A DNA stretch of 48,832 nucleotides from assembly GCA_038204505.1 (NCBI GenBank), contig JBBRCV010000010.1:1-48832 (forward strand), given 5' to 3'. This stretch comes from Timaviella sp038204505 (GTDB lineage Bacteria; Cyanobacteriota; Cyanobacteriia; Elainellales; Elainellaceae). Each line of letters begins with the position of its first letter. The stretch's first letter is position 1. The position numbers were made by a program, and so were the translations under genes. Of the stretch, positions 34,699 to 42,068 are shown piece after piece. The notes beneath the pieces were generated by a model. The model had not been told where the DNA came from, did not search any database, and saw only the letters and a program-made list of their open reading frames with translations.

Positions 34699-35493
34699 TT
34701 GATACTCACCACGGTTATCTCCTCCTGCACAACCCCATTCGGTCAAATGTTTGACCCTCGAAAGCCTAACACTGGTGCGTCGATCAGTGGAGGATCTGCT
34801 ACCAACTTCCGACCCAAGCCTGGGGATGTGGTGCAGCCCATACTTCTCCCCGCGATCGGGAATTTGAGAGGACCTATTACCAGCTTTCAACCCAAGCTTA
34901 AGGACGTAGTACAACTCACGCTTCTTCCCGCGATCGGGAAATGGATGCTCGATCCTGATCTCACCCCGGCTCACTGGATCGGTGAAGTTTACTATGGGAA
35001 GGCGTTGAGGGAGCCAATCAATATCATTATTGTTGATCAAGTGGCGAACTCACCCGACGAAGCCAAGAGGCGACTTGTTGCAGCTTGTTCGACAGCGGGT
35101 TACCCCAGTCGTGAGGGGCACTCAAGTGGGTATTTAGGATACATCGGCGGACAGCTTCAGACGCAACTCCCAGAAGGTAAAGACCATGCTTTTTCAAACG
35201 CTCCGTTTATCGTCAACAATGACCATGGCAGGCTCTTTGGTCCTTATAGTCATGAAGGAGCATATTTTTTCATCGGCGCATTCAGCCGTGAGAAAGTGAC
35301 TCCGTTGGCAAAAATCAAGCACGAGTTCGTCTCCTTCGATCAGGCACGGGATGATTTTGCCGAGAACATTAGTAGAAAAACAGAGTACCAGGTCAGCGGG
35401 TATGTGAACTTAAGCAATGTGATCATGGCTGACCCGAAAATCACGACTGGCGATCATGACGGCATAGCTGTCTTGCTGAAGGCGGGAAAGTAG
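34699..35493 (+). CDS. Hypothetical protein with internal duplication, 5' end uncertain
   Basis: 264 residues. The only start in frame is TTG 34699, after a stop at 34645. The first residues, LTTVISSC, look like the end of a lipoprotein signal peptide, so the real start may have been lost to a frameshift: MKLRKIVMRL begins at about 34605 in another frame. A 26-codon unit (F-P-K-DVVQ--LLPAIG) occurs twice at residues 36-80. The rest is well formed: HWIGEVYYGKALREPINIII, GYIGGQLQTQLPEGKDHAFS, NAPFIVNNDHGRLFGPYSHE, VSFDQARDDFAENI. I do not recognise the family. Confidence 0.6.
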   Translation: MILTTVISSCTTPFGQMFDPRKPNTGASISGGSATNFRPKPGDVVQPILLPAIGNLRGPITSFQPKLKDVVQLTLLPAIGKWMLDPDLTPAHWIGEVYYGKALREPINIIIVDQVANSPDEAKRRLVAACSTAGYPSREGHSSGYLGYIGGQLQTQLPEGKDHAFSNAPFIVNNDHGRLFGPYSHEGAYFFIGAFSREKVTPLAKIKHEFVSFDQARDDFAENISRKTEYQVSGYVNLSNVIMADPKITTGDHDGIAVLLKAGK

Positions 35494-35829
35494 TTCTTGG
35501 TGAAAGCTGAAGGATCGATGATGGAACCATACAATAGCGTAAGCGCTTAGTCCAGAGGACTTCATGCGTAAATTGGGAATTCGTCGAAGGTTCTTCTATG
35601 CCGTCTCTAGGATTGTTTGCGATCGCCTCTCTTCTTAACCATTTGTTACTTTTACACCGCATCTCTCTTCCCTAGTTCTTCTCGATTGTGTTCTAACTTA
35701 AAACCTGTCAAAACAGAAGTGAATCAGAGCTTGTTAACTACGCTGGTGAATGCCACCATAGCATAAAGCCAGACTCAGACCCACTCAGACTTTAACCAAC
35801 ACAACATTCATAAAACTTGGACATCTATC
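35494..35829. other. Intergenic, promoter region of the secreted protein
   Basis: 336 bases without a gene or clear repeat. It should hold the promoter for the gene at 35830; no boxes assigned. Confidence 0.4.
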
Positions 35830-36636
35830 ATGAACATGACTCGCAAGATTGCTTATCTTTTCAGCGCTATACTCCTGGGTAACGTGCTTATTGAACACGG
35901 ACACAACCCAGCAACTGCAACAACAGCCCATGCAGCACAATCAGTTCCCGCTTCAACAACGATCGTTGCTCAAGCAGCAAGCAGCACCCGCGATCGCGGC
36001 GCGATTCATTTTTCCTCTGATTCCACCACCGCTAGCGTTACCAACTTTGTCGAGGGTAGTGGCATCGATCGCTACGCCTTTGATGCATCGGCTGGACAGC
36101 CCGCTCGCATTAGCATCGATTCGGCAAACGGACAGGTTTTGCTGACGCTGATTGCCCCCGATGGAACGCCGATTGTGCGATCGCAGTCGGGCGGCGCGTC
36201 CTGGTCGGGCACTTTGCCTATGAATGGCACCTACAGACTGGATGCCGTGAATCAATACGTTGGCTCTCAATACACGGTGAAGGTGGACATTCAGCCAGCA
36301 GGAGGCAACGGTACACAAATTCACGATCGCGGCAGCATCAAGTTTCCAGCAGGCGGAACTGACGCTTCGATCGACGGCTATCTAGCAGCACAAAACATCG
36401 ATCGCTACCACTTTAGTGCGGCGGCGGGACAGCCTACTAATTTGACTATTCGCTCTCCTCAAGGGCAGGTGTTGCTAACGCTGATTGATCCCAATGGCAA
36501 TCCGATCGTGCGTTATCAGAGTGGTGCAAGCTCCTGGTCTGGAACGCTCCCGGCAGACGGCATCTATCAAGTAGATGTTACCAGCCAGTCCAGTGCATCT
36601 TCCTATAGCTTGAGACTCAGCATCAGGCAGCCCTAA
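35830..36636 (+). CDS. Secreted protein with two PPC-like domains
   Basis: 268 residues. A signal peptide ends near ATTAHA-AQS. Two homologous beta-sandwich units follow (about 54-153 and 166-268). Each reads DRG.I.F....T.AS..., IDRY.F.A.AGQP..., GQVLLTLI.P.G.PIVR.QSG, SWSGTLP..G.Y..D...Q. This is the pattern of bacterial pre-peptidase C-terminal (PPC) domains, usually attached to secreted proteases but here without a catalytic domain. It is exported and perhaps binds surface proteins or glycans. Confidence 0.8.
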   Translation: MNMTRKIAYLFSAILLGNVLIEHGHNPATATTAHAAQSVPASTTIVAQAASSTRDRGAIHFSSDSTTASVTNFVEGSGIDRYAFDASAGQPARISIDSANGQVLLTLIAPDGTPIVRSQSGGASWSGTLPMNGTYRLDAVNQYVGSQYTVKVDIQPAGGNGTQIHDRGSIKFPAGGTDASIDGYLAAQNIDRYHFSAAAGQPTNLTIRSPQGQVLLTLIDPNGNPIVRYQSGASSWSGTLPADGIYQVDVTSQSSASSYSLRLSIRQP

Positions 36637-36784
36637 TTTTTTAAAGGCATAGTCCCTTACCGTAAACTCCGCCAGACCTAAGCCATCAACAGATGTAAAA
36701 TATTACCCGCGCCGTGACTCCAAGGCTTAAAATTTGAATATGAGCTGAGGCAAACTATCACTACAAAGTCCTCATTAAACTGCA

Positions 36785-37144
36785 ATGAAAAAATCTCTAC
36801 TCAAACTTTTCTGGTGCGTGATTGGGATTACTGTTGCGATCCTCTGGACAACCGACTGGGCGATCGCCCAAACTTTTCCTAATCCCAACAGCCTGATCGC
36901 TCAAACCTCTATCACAAGCCCTGCCCGTGAGGATCAGCAGCCCCTGAAACCCTCAGTTCCCGATACCCCCAAATTTTCTGGAGTTGAAGAACAGCCTGTC
37001 GAAAGTCCAGAGCAACAAACGAGCGATCGCCAATCCACACCTGCCCGCTCTGCTCCTCCCGCAAACCCTAGCAAACCCCAAACCAACGGCCCTTACGATA
37101 CTAAGGCGATCGAAGAATTTTATAAGTCGCTTTATGGATCATGA
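36785..37144 (+). CDS. Exported proline-rich hypothetical protein
   Basis: 119 residues. The signal peptide is MKKSLLKLFWCVIGITVAIL then WTTDWAIA-QTF. The mature part is disordered and rich in Pro, Gln and Ser (VEEQPVESPEQQTSDRQSTP), ending in a helix KAIEEFYKSLYGS. No family recognised. Its end overlaps the convergent multicopper oxidase gene by 6 bases. Confidence 0.65.
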   Translation: MKKSLLKLFWCVIGITVAILWTTDWAIAQTFPNPNSLIAQTSITSPAREDQQPLKPSVPDTPKFSGVEEQPVESPEQQTSDRQSTPARSAPPANPSKPQTNGPYDTKAIEEFYKSLYGS

Positions 37145-38953
37145 GGGTTTGTCTAGATCTGAACAGCTATGTTTGAGAACACCATAAGTTGGTGGATTGA
37201 TCTGATAAAGCGGCGGCGGATCTGAACCCAGTGTTTTAGCGGGAAGCGGTTGGGCAGGCGCAGACATGGGATCTTGCGGCAAAGGATCTTCGGGTCTGCG
37301 TCCGATCACTTCAAACTGCGTCATCATGTCATGATCTTCATGGACGATATTGTGACAATGCATCATGTATTTACCCGGCTGTGGATTAAACGATGCAATG
37401 ACTCGAACTGTCTCAAATTCGTTCAGAAGGACTACATCTTTCCATCCTTGTTCATAGCGTCGTGGCGGTTCTCCATTGCGTTCCAAGATTTGGAAATCGA
37501 CCAGGTGAATGTGAACGGGGTGCACCCATCCTCCAGCGTTCACCAATTCCCAAACTTCTACATCCCATAGTCCTGGATTTGCTTCAATATGATTAGCATC
37601 CCAGACCCGACCATTGATCGCCCAGTCTCGACCCCGCCCAAACCGAAAGGTGCGATCGGATAACGTGATGGGACGGTTTTCTGCTTTTAATCGATCGTTA
37701 CGAATGCGGAGTAATTCTTCTGGCAGAGTCACCTTGCCTAGGTGAGCAGGTAACTCTGGGGTGGGAATGGGTTTACCCTCTAGCTCAAACTGCATCAACG
37801 CCTGGGAAGGAGCAGCGATGTTACTGGGAAATCCCATGTCCCACAGGTAAACAGTTTTCACACCGGGTGGAAATTTGGCAAAGTCAACCACGACTCCATA
37901 GCGCTCTGCCACGCCCATTCGTAACGATTGTCCCGGAGCAACAAGCGGCTCAGGTTGGCTCAATAATCCGGAGTCGCTGCCCACCACAATGAGCGGGTCT
38001 TTCTCTACGGTCAACTGGTGGGCTGACCGACTGAGGGTGAGTTGATAGGTGCGAGATGCAGAGCCATTTAGAAGGCGGAAGTAATATTTCTGCCGTTTTA
38101 CCTTTAAGGAAGGATAGGCTCTACCGTTGACTAGAATTAGATCAGCGTAAACTCCTTGGTGTTGGCGATCGTTAAAGACCAGTTTCCATTGGTTCGATTG
38201 GCTTTGGTCAGGAATTTCAAAGGTTTTGTCTTGAATGACCAAGGGAATCTCGAATTCACCTTTGGGGAGCAAATCAGCATACTCAGGCTTACAGAAATCT
38301 TCAGGCGAGTATTCTACGATGTACATGCCTGCCAACCCCATGTAAACATTGCGTGAGGTTTTATGAACGGCATGATCGTGGTACCAAAGAATGGAAGCTC
38401 GCGAGTTGGGATAATAATAATCTTTGTAATGGTTGTGAGGAATTAAATCTTCTGCATAGCCATCGTACTGAGGTAAGGATGCCATTCCGTGCAAATGAAC
38501 GGATGTACAAATGTCCTGATTATTAGCATCTTTGTTCAACAAGTTAATAAATCTAACGCAAGATTGCCGTCCTTTTTTCTGACGAATCAGCGAACCAGGC
38601 GCAGTCCCGTTATAAGTCCAGAATTCAGCAAACTTGAGGGGTGTTTCTTTCTCATCAAAAACCACGCCTAGTTGCTGCTGCTGCATGGTGATTTCGTAGT
38701 AATCGATAGCGGGCTGATCGCCCTTAGCTTCCTGACTGACCTTGGGTTCTAGAGGTTTAGGGATATACAAGGGAGCCTTGAATCGATCAGTCAGTGGGCT
38801 GAAGGGAGAGGGCTTTGTACTGAATGGCAATCCTGTCCCCAGGCATGGAGGCGTTTCATCCGCCTGAGCGTCAACTGAGAACCCGAAGGGCGACAGCAGC
38901 GTGCCTGTTCCCATCAATCCTAATTTAAGGGCCTTGCGCCGAGTAATTTTCAT
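37139..38953 (-). CDS. Multicopper oxidase (CotA / bilirubin oxidase type), Tat-exported
   Basis: 604 residues. The N-terminus is a twin-arginine signal (KITRRKALKLGLMGTGTLLS). All four copper motifs are visible: H153-L-H155-G, WYHDH at 190-194, HPVHIHLVDFQIL and the terminal MHCHNIVHEDHDMM, which holds the type 1 copper ligands. The lower-case features (WYHDHAVHKTSRNVYMGLAG) are those of spore-coat laccase CotA and bilirubin oxidase. It oxidises phenolics, bilins or metal ions with O2 in the periplasm. The type 1 axial ligand is a methionine, from HxxHxxxxDHDMM. Not in an operon. Confidence 0.93.
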   Translation of the reverse strand: MKITRRKALKLGLMGTGTLLSPFGFSVDAQADETPPCLGTGLPFSTKPSPFSPLTDRFKAPLYIPKPLEPKVSQEAKGDQPAIDYYEITMQQQQLGVVFDEKETPLKFAEFWTYNGTAPGSLIRQKKGRQSCVRFINLLNKDANNQDICTSVHLHGMASLPQYDGYAEDLIPHNHYKDYYYPNSRASILWYHDHAVHKTSRNVYMGLAGMYIVEYSPEDFCKPEYADLLPKGEFEIPLVIQDKTFEIPDQSQSNQWKLVFNDRQHQGVYADLILVNGRAYPSLKVKRQKYYFRLLNGSASRTYQLTLSRSAHQLTVEKDPLIVVGSDSGLLSQPEPLVAPGQSLRMGVAERYGVVVDFAKFPPGVKTVYLWDMGFPSNIAAPSQALMQFELEGKPIPTPELPAHLGKVTLPEELLRIRNDRLKAENRPITLSDRTFRFGRGRDWAINGRVWDANHIEANPGLWDVEVWELVNAGGWVHPVHIHLVDFQILERNGEPPRRYEQGWKDVVLLNEFETVRVIASFNPQPGKYMMHCHNIVHEDHDMMTQFEVIGRRPEDPLPQDPMSAPAQPLPAKTLGSDPPPLYQINPPTYGVLKHSCSDLDKPS

Positions 38954-39236
38954 CGCAACCTCCTGTAATTATGATTGCCGTTAAATTATTGCTGTTCAAC
39001 GACTTAGAACTTGAAGCTTTAGGTTGTTGTTCTATCACACCGCACTGAACCCATCAATTTTGACGGGCTGTCAAACTTAAAGCCTGGTCAAATTTTGGCA
39101 GGTCTTGTCTAGATCTGATGCAGATTGGTAAGAAATTGTAATTTAATTCTCAAGCTCGTTCATGCAAGGGTGGACTTCCTAGCCGATGCGCCAACAGGGT
39201 ATACCGCTGCTGGTCTTTCACCTGCCTTACAGCTAA

Positions 39237-39270
39237 CCCGCGCTGCTACGCAGATACCGTAAGGGTCGCC
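39237..39270 (-). repeat. Short dispersed repeat, copy C (reverse)
   Basis: On the minus strand: GGCGACCCTTACGGTATCTG then CGTAGCAGCGCGGG. It sits inside the RecD2 remnant between SQKA and GLAVRQV and creates the TAG stop. Confidence 0.8.
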
Positions 39271-39581
39271 TTCTGGGAGCCAGCTACGATCGCTAGCCTT
39301 CGGGCGCGGGTAATCCCCGTGTAAATCAAGTTCCGCGACAGCATCCTGTAGTGCTGCATAAACACGAGCAAAATCACCACTGGATACTTACTCCCTTGGG
39401 CTTTATGAATCGTTGTGGCAAACGCCAGCGTAATCTCATTGAGATCGCCATAGTCATAGGTCACTTCCCGATCGCCGAACTGAGCACTCACTTCTTGTTC
39501 TTCCATATCGATCGCAGTGATTACCCCTAAGTCGCCGTTAAACACTTCTCGGTTGTAGTAGTCATTCTTCTGCTGCAAGAT

Positions 39582-39613
39582 GCGACCCTTGCGGTCTCTG
39601 CGGAGCGATCGCG
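39582..39613 (+). repeat. Short dispersed repeat, copy D
   Basis: GCGACCCTTGCGGTCTCTGC then GGAGCGATCGCG. It lies in the upstream part of the RecD2 remnant, in the orientation opposite to copy C, and merges with a GCGATCGC site. Confidence 0.75.
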
Positions 39614-39808
39614 ATTCTGCACAACCCCGCAGCAACTGATATGCTCTCTTGGCTTAAATACAGAGATTTTCAAAGAGTATTAACGCCTGTAAATAATATT
39701 GAGGTCAAGTTAGGATAAATAATCTCAAGCAATGATGATCCTCGATACCGTTAAAGTAAAAAGAATCTAAACTTACTTTAAATTCAGCCGAATAGGAGCC
39801 TGGACACA

Positions 39809-40384
39809 ATGGAGAAAGGGAGATTAGAAGCGTTCAGCGATGGTGTAATCGCGATTATCATCACCATTATGGTGTTGGAATTGAAAGTGCCCCATGAAGC
39901 TGATTTAGCGGCGCTGCGTCCGCTAGTGCCAGTATTTCTGAGCTATGTCCTTAGTTTTATCTACCTGGGTGTTTACTGGAACAATCACCATCACTTATTA
40001 CAAGCGGCTCGCTCCGTCAACGGTAAGGTGTTGTGGGCTAATTTGCATCTGCTGTTCTGGTTATCACTGATTCCCTTTGTGACTGGCTGGACAGGCGAGA
40101 ACCACTTTGCGCCATTGCCAGTCGCTCTTTATGGCACAGTGCTGTTGTTTTCGGCGATCGCTTACTTCATTCTGAGTCGTGTCCTTATTTCTTACCATGG
40201 CAAAGATTCTACCCTGGCAATTGCCCTGGGACGAGACCGCAAGGGTAGGGTATCCGTCGTGATTTATGCTGTAGCGATTCTGCTTTCCTTTGTCAACTCG
40301 TGGGCTGCCTTCATGCTGTATGCTTTGGTGGCAATCCTATGGCTGATCCCTGACCAACGGATTGAGAAGGTTTTGAACTCGTGA
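39809..40384 (+). CDS. TMEM175-family potassium channel (DUF1211)
   Basis: 191 residues and six membrane helices. The signature RLEAFSDGVIAIIITIMVLE in helix 1 (RxxxFSD) identifies the family. WNNHHHLLQAARSVNGKVLW follows helix 2, and LIPFVTGW ends the next. Bacterial members are prokaryotic homologues of lysosomal TMEM175 and conduct K+ as tetramers. The half-channel length is usual for bacteria. A single gene. Confidence 0.9.
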   Translation: MEKGRLEAFSDGVIAIIITIMVLELKVPHEADLAALRPLVPVFLSYVLSFIYLGVYWNNHHHLLQAARSVNGKVLWANLHLLFWLSLIPFVTGWTGENHFAPLPVALYGTVLLFSAIAYFILSRVLISYHGKDSTLAIALGRDRKGRVSVVIYAVAILLSFVNSWAAFMLYALVAILWLIPDQRIEKVLNS

Positions 40385-40439
40385 GGCAGGCAGTTCCCAT
40401 GAAAAGCGATCGCCGAAAACAAGAGCACTGTGCCATAAA

Positions 40440-40646
40440 GAGCAACTAGCTAAGGCGGCGGGAGCAGATCATATTATTAATTACAAAACAGAAGTTGTTG
40501 TTAAACGCATTCAAGAGATTACAGGTGTGAAGGCAGGACGGGGAATCGATCGCAATGGATTAGCTGTTGCAAAACTGGCGATCGCCTTGAGTGCTGAAGT
40601 CATCATTTCGAGTCGTTCTGCAAATTCATTCAGCAAATTTGGCTGA
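40440..40646 (+). pseudogene. Quinone oxidoreductase (zinc-less ADH) fragment
   Basis: The frame reads EQLAKAAGADHIINYKTEVV, VKRIQEITG, then diverges as NGLAVAKLAIALSAEVIISS and stops. The first part is the NADPH-domain stretch of QOR-type dehydrogenases (A..AGADHVINY..E....V..ITGG.G). Both ends of the gene are missing. It occupies most of the gap between the channel and pentapeptide genes; nothing else was seen there. Confidence 0.65.
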
Positions 40647-40751
40647 GTTCAAGTAGCGTAAGCAGATATCATCCGCTGACTTAGCAGCTTACCTGCGGCA
40701 ACTGCTTAAACTCGTTAAACTAACCTCGTAGCTATTACCAGGAAAAATTTC

Positions 40752-41300
40752 ATGTCTACCACTATCACTATGACTGAATTACTCGATCGCTATGCCGCCG
40801 GGGAACGAGATTTTAGGGGCGCAAACTTGAGCGCGATCGACTTAAGGGAAGCAAACTTGAAGGGAATTGTCCTCCAGGGCGCTAACCTTTGTGATGCTAA
40901 TTTTCTTGGCTCTGATTTAACAGAAGCTGATTTGAGCCAAGCGGACTTGAGTCAGGCAAGCTTGCAAAAAGCGGATCTGACTCAGGCAAACTTGGAAGGG
41001 GCAACATTACACAAAGCAGATATTCGGGAAGCCAAACTGCATGGCACTAAAATGCGTGGAGCCAATTTAACAGAAGTCGATCTCTCCAGTGCTGATCTGA
41101 GAGAAGCCGATCTGCGGGAAGTCATCTTTTGCGGTGCTGATCTGATGCACACTAGTTTTTACAAAGCTGATTTGAGGGGTGCTGATTTGAAGGGAGCCGA
41201 TCTGTTTCAGGTTCATCTCAAGGAGGCATATTTTGACGAAAAGACCCAATTTGACCCTGGTTTTGATCCCATTGCACTTGAGATGCAGCACCTAGAGTAA
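40752..41300 (+). CDS. Pentapeptide-repeat protein
   Basis: 182 residues. From about 22 to 165 it is an almost unbroken series of A(D/N)LxX units (ANLSAIDLREANLKGIVLQG, ADLSQADLSQASLQKADLTQ), predicting a right-handed quadrilateral beta-helix. No signal peptide. Some members mimic DNA and bind gyrase, but most cyanobacterial ones have unknown roles. No partner gene is adjacent. Confidence 0.93.
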   Translation: MSTTITMTELLDRYAAGERDFRGANLSAIDLREANLKGIVLQGANLCDANFLGSDLTEADLSQADLSQASLQKADLTQANLEGATLHKADIREAKLHGTKMRGANLTEVDLSSADLREADLREVIFCGADLMHTSFYKADLRGADLKGADLFQVHLKEAYFDEKTQFDPGFDPIALEMQHLE

Positions 41301-41380
41301 GTTACGGGATGGGCTGTAAGAATCTTTGCTGTTGGTGCTGAAGAACTTGCACGTTGACCAGTCTAGGAGGACATTAACCG

Positions 41381-41452
41381 ATGCTGTGTGTCGAAGAACT
41401 CTCCAAGCTTGAAGTCTTTCAACAACTGCCTCAAGAACGACTGCATTGGGTG
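41381..41452 (+). pseudogene. N-terminal scrap, possibly of a cyclic-nucleotide-binding-type protein
   Basis: ATG 41381 has AGGAGG ten bases upstream. The first 24 residues (VEELSKLEVFQQLPQERLHW) resemble the opening helix of cyclic-nucleotide-binding sensor proteins (L....LF..LP...L..L). At about 41450 the sequence becomes the antisense of an IS200 transposase. The frame runs on to 41812 by chance. Confidence 0.5.
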
Positions 41453-41670
41453 TACATTGCTTTGCGTCGATACTTGGGGATAAACACCACATGGTATTTA
41501 CACTCCCACTTCGTGTGGCTTAAACTGCTGATGTCTTTCATGAGTCTCCTTTGCACCAACCCTTCCTTGGTTTGTGTTAAAGAGACTCTTTCCTACACTT
41601 GCATCCCTGTCAAACCGCGACTCCCGGAACTGTCAAACTTTAGGAGTCCCCCAGCAAAGCTGGGGGTTTA
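41449..41670 (-). mobile_element. tnpA: IS200/IS605-type element, left end with tnpA start
   Basis: On the minus strand, ATG 41541 starts MKDISSLSHTKWECKYHVVF, then IPKYRRKAMY. This is the conserved N-terminus of Y1 (IS200-type) transposases, whose HUH motif and tyrosine would follow but are lost. Upstream of tnpA (41649-41669) lies a CCCCCAGC-AAA-GCTGGGGG hairpin, as expected of the element's left end. The element is cut at about 41449. It separates a gene start (41381) from a gene end (41683). Confidence 0.8.
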
Positions 41671-41682
41671 CTCGATTAAATT

Positions 41683-41856
41683 ATTCAAGAAGGAACCATC
41701 AGTTGGTTCGATCCCAAGTCTCCGATTCCGGTGCGGTTTCTGCTCTGCTTTTGGTTGCCACTTTCACTGCCTTTACTGGGTCGGCAATACGCCAAATTCA
41801 TTGCTTATCTGATTGCATTTGGAATAAGCCCTGCGCGTCTAAAGTCACAGATCTGA
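41683..41856 (+). pseudogene. C-terminal remnant of an unrecognised membrane protein
   Basis: The frame reads IQEGTISWFDPKSPIPVRFL, LCFWLPLSLPLLGRQYAKFI, AYLIAFGISPARLK and stops at 41854. It is hydrophobic and protein-like, with no start. It lies just beyond the IS200 left end. I do not recognise it and cannot say whether it belonged with the 41381 scrap. 41857-42068 holds no gene and should contain the promoter of the next one. Confidence 0.4.
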
Positions 41857-42068
41857 AGCATTTATGAATCTTTGCAAATGGAGCGAGCAATCAAGGAGCT
41901 TTTTATACTATTAAAATTTTGTTTTTAAAGAGCTTGGATTGAAGAATTCATGATAAACAAACATAAAGAGCGCTTCTAAGAATAAGCTTACCTAAGACTT
42001 TTTCGTTACTGAAAAATGATTTCAGGAGTGCACTTATCGTTCTCCTTACAAAAGAGGTGACATTATTC

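Larger units (their letters stand above)
39150..39635 (-). pseudogene. RecD2-like helicase, C-terminal remnant
   Basis: Minus frame: QQKNDYYNREVFNGDLGVIT, LNEITLAFATTIHKAQGSKY (helicase motif V) and RNLIYTGITRARRLAIVAGS (motif VI). A dispersed repeat then interrupts the protein and supplies an in-frame TAG at 39246-39248. Beyond it the same frame resumes as GLAVRQVKDQQRYTLLAHRL, the normal end of RecD-like helicases, to a stop at 39150. A second repeat copy (39582-39613) interrupts the upstream side. The Walker motifs and the first two thirds of the gene are missing. Confidence 0.8.

Noticed and set aside
40225..40250. Further copy of the dispersed repeat in the TMEM175 gene
   Set aside because: Only about 12 bases match, and the encoded GRDRKGR is normal for the family.
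41381..41812. 143-residue intact protein
   Set aside because: Only the first 24 residues look real; from about 41450 it is the antisense of an IS200 transposase and its hairpin.
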